Below, in pieces: positions 62,648 through 64,000 of a DNA stretch of 64,000 nt (position 1 is the first letter of the stretch; each line of letters starts with the position of its first letter). The DNA is from Arhodomonas sp052060015 (GTDB taxonomy: Bacteria; Pseudomonadota; Gammaproteobacteria; Nitrococcales; Nitrococcaceae): contig NZ_JBPODZ010000003.1 of the NCBI RefSeq assembly GCF_052060015.1, positions 62,001 through 126,000 of the forward strand, given 5' to 3'. The translations under genes and the position numbers were made by a program. A model generated the notes under the pieces. That model was not told the DNA's origin and did no database searches. It saw nothing but the letters and a program-made list of their open reading frames with translations.

Positions 62648-63829
62648 CTACACGCGTTCGTAGAGCGCGGCAATGCCCTGGCCGCCGCCGATGCACATGG
62701 TCACCACGGCATAGCGGCCCTGGATGCGCCGGAGCTCGTGCAACGCCTTCACGGTGAGGATGGCCCCGGTGGCGCCGATCGGGTGGCCCAGGGAGATCCC
62801 GCTGCCGTTGGGGTTCACGCGGGCCGGATCGAGCTCCAGGTCCCGGACCACCGCTAGGGCCTGGGCGGCGAAGGCCTCGTTGATCTCCCAGGTGTCGACC
62901 TGATCCGCGGTCACGCCGGTCCGCTCGAGCAGCCGGCGGACCGCCGGTACCGGCCCGATGCCCATGTATTTCGGCTCCACCGCCGCCACGGTGCCGTCGA
63001 CCAGCCGCGCCAGGGGGGCCAGGCCTTCGCGTTCGGCGCGGCCGCGCTCCATCAGCACCACGGCGGCGGCGCCGTCGTTGATGGCGGAGGCGTTGCCGGC
63101 GGTGACCGTGCCGCCGTCGGGTTTGAACACCGGCTTCATCCCCGCCATCTTGGCCGGGTCGACGTCGCGGCGCGGTCCCTCGTCGGTGTCCACGGTGACG
63201 GTGCCCTTCCGGCCCTGGATCTCCACGGGCATGATCTGTTCGCGGAAGTGGCCGCCGTCGATGGCCGCCACGGCGCGTCGGTGGCTCTCCGCGGCCAGCG
63301 CGTCCTGGTCCTCCCGGGAGATGCCCCACTTCTCGGCCACGTTCTCGGCGGTAATGCCCATGTGGCATTTATCGAAGGGGTCGGTGAGGGCGCCGACCAT
63401 GGCATCGAGCATCTTGCCGTCGCCCATGCGCTGGCCCCAACGCCCGGAGGGCAGCCAGTAGGGGGCGCGGCTCATGGCCTCCGCCCCGCCGGCGACCGCG
63501 CACTCCGTGTCCCCCTCGCGGATGTAGGTGGCCGCGGTGAGGATGGCCTGCAGGCCGCTGCCGCAAAGGCGGTTCAGCGTGAGCCCCGGCGTGGAGACCG
63601 GCAGGCCGCCGTTCACCGCCGCCACCCGGCCCAGGTACATATCCCGTGGTTCGGTGTGGATGACGTTGCCGAAGACCGCCTGGCCCACGGTCTCCGGGCT
63701 CACGCCGGAGCGGCGCACGGCCTCGGCGACCGCCGAGGCCGCCAGGTCCCCGGCGGGGACGTCCTTGAGGGCACCACCATACGTGCCCACCGGCGTGCGG
63801 GCCCCGTTGACAACGACTACCTCCTCCAT
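62648..63829 (-). CDS. Acetyl-CoA acetyltransferase / thiolase
   Basis: 393 residues. Catalytic C89 (NRLCGSGLQA), C-terminal His (SLGHPIGATGA) and second Cys (MCIGGGQGIA). Family length normal. The biosynthetic versus beta-keto (BktB-like) subtype is not settled from sequence alone. Confidence 0.94.
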   Translation of the reverse strand: MEEVVVVNGARTPVGTYGGALKDVPAGDLAASAVAEAVRRSGVSPETVGQAVFGNVIHTEPRDMYLGRVAAVNGGLPVSTPGLTLNRLCGSGLQAILTAATYIREGDTECAVAGGAEAMSRAPYWLPSGRWGQRMGDGKMLDAMVGALTDPFDKCHMGITAENVAEKWGISREDQDALAAESHRRAVAAIDGGHFREQIMPVEIQGRKGTVTVDTDEGPRRDVDPAKMAGMKPVFKPDGGTVTAGNASAINDGAAAVVLMERGRAEREGLAPLARLVDGTVAAVEPKYMGIGPVPAVRRLLERTGVTADQVDTWEINEAFAAQALAVVRDLELDPARVNPNGSGISLGHPIGATGAILTVKALHELRRIQGRYAVVTMCIGGGQGIAALYERV

Positions 63830-63867
63830 GGGATACCTCCTTCAGTGGGGGGTTAGGCTGTGGATTC

Positions 63868-63873
63868 ATTGTA
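63868..63873 (-). promoter_or_regulatory. Predicted -10 of thiolase promoter
   Basis: TACAAT on the minus strand, 39 bases before the thiolase ATG; the -35 is weak (TCAAGA at 17 bp). The rest of 63830-64000 shows no gene. Confidence 0.35.
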
Positions 63874-64000
63874 GCCCGGCGCGAGCATTTTCTTGAACGC
63901 CGGGGGACGGTCGGCGAGAATATCGGCCCTTGAGAGCGCGGAAACCGGGCGGATCCGCCGGCGCGGGATTGGGGGGCATAACCTCGGCGGGCGCGGGGTG

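Overview
The window is about 64 kb of GC-rich chromosomal DNA from a gammaproteobacterium. Core gene order (tsaD / rpsU-yqeY-dnaG-rpoD; mutY-yggX; rpmBG; waaA-lpxL-hldE), acidic proteins and the osmolyte and quaternary-amine genes point to a halophilic Ectothiorhodospiraceae-like organism. This taxonomic placement is inference from gene content, not a phylogeny.

Layout. 1-4974: end of tsaD (minus, cut by the window edge), then the macromolecular synthesis operon rpsU-yqeY-dnaG-rpoD. 5051-18036: a complete-looking hydroxyproline uptake and catabolism locus. A minus-strand operon encodes a branched-chain-type ABC importer (livJHMGF) followed by a three-subunit D-hydroxyproline dehydrogenase. 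A FadR-type regulator and an enolase-superfamily enzyme come next, and then a plus-strand operon with deaminase, hydroxyproline 2-epimerase and 2-oxoglutarate-semialdehyde dehydrogenase. An identical 15-bp motif overlaps the -10 element of both main promoters. 18023-23998: small proteins, an encapsulated-ferritin-like protein without an encapsulin gene, a host-attachment-family protein, AsmA, MutY, YggX and a metallo-beta-lactamase-fold hydrolase. 24036-26522: tRNA-Phe followed by a decayed island (toxin-antitoxin pair, integrase remnant, IS3-family remnant). 26523-27641: a methyltransferase and a small exported protein behind a Fur-box-like site.

27631-35378 is the most intriguing block. A DeoR-type regulator diverges from a glycine-betaine-type ABC importer whose permease is a tandem fusion. 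This is followed by an SDMT/phosphoethanolamine-methyltransferase-like enzyme, a choline-kinase-like phosphotransferase and a HAD phosphatase. Kinase + N-methyltransferase + phosphatase next to a quaternary-amine importer suggests a phosphorylated-intermediate pathway from an amino-alcohol to choline or betaine. I do not know of an established description of this combination.

35549-41967: mutM, an acyl-lipid desaturase, rpmBG with a strongly structured leader RNA, hsp20-cbpA, a Pcm-like methyltransferase and a TolC-family protein. 41882-57456: a lipopolysaccharide/cell-surface glycan locus (waaA, two lpxL-type acyltransferases, hldE, heptosyltransferase, several glycosyltransferases, O-antigen ligase, asparagine-synthase-like amidotransferase, sulfotransferase). 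Its middle part, about 48.1-51.5 kb, is visibly less GC-rich than the flanks and carries a glycosyltransferase relic. 57500-63829: zinc-finger protein, ilvE, glnE, a cation diffusion facilitator and a thiolase, all on the minus strand.
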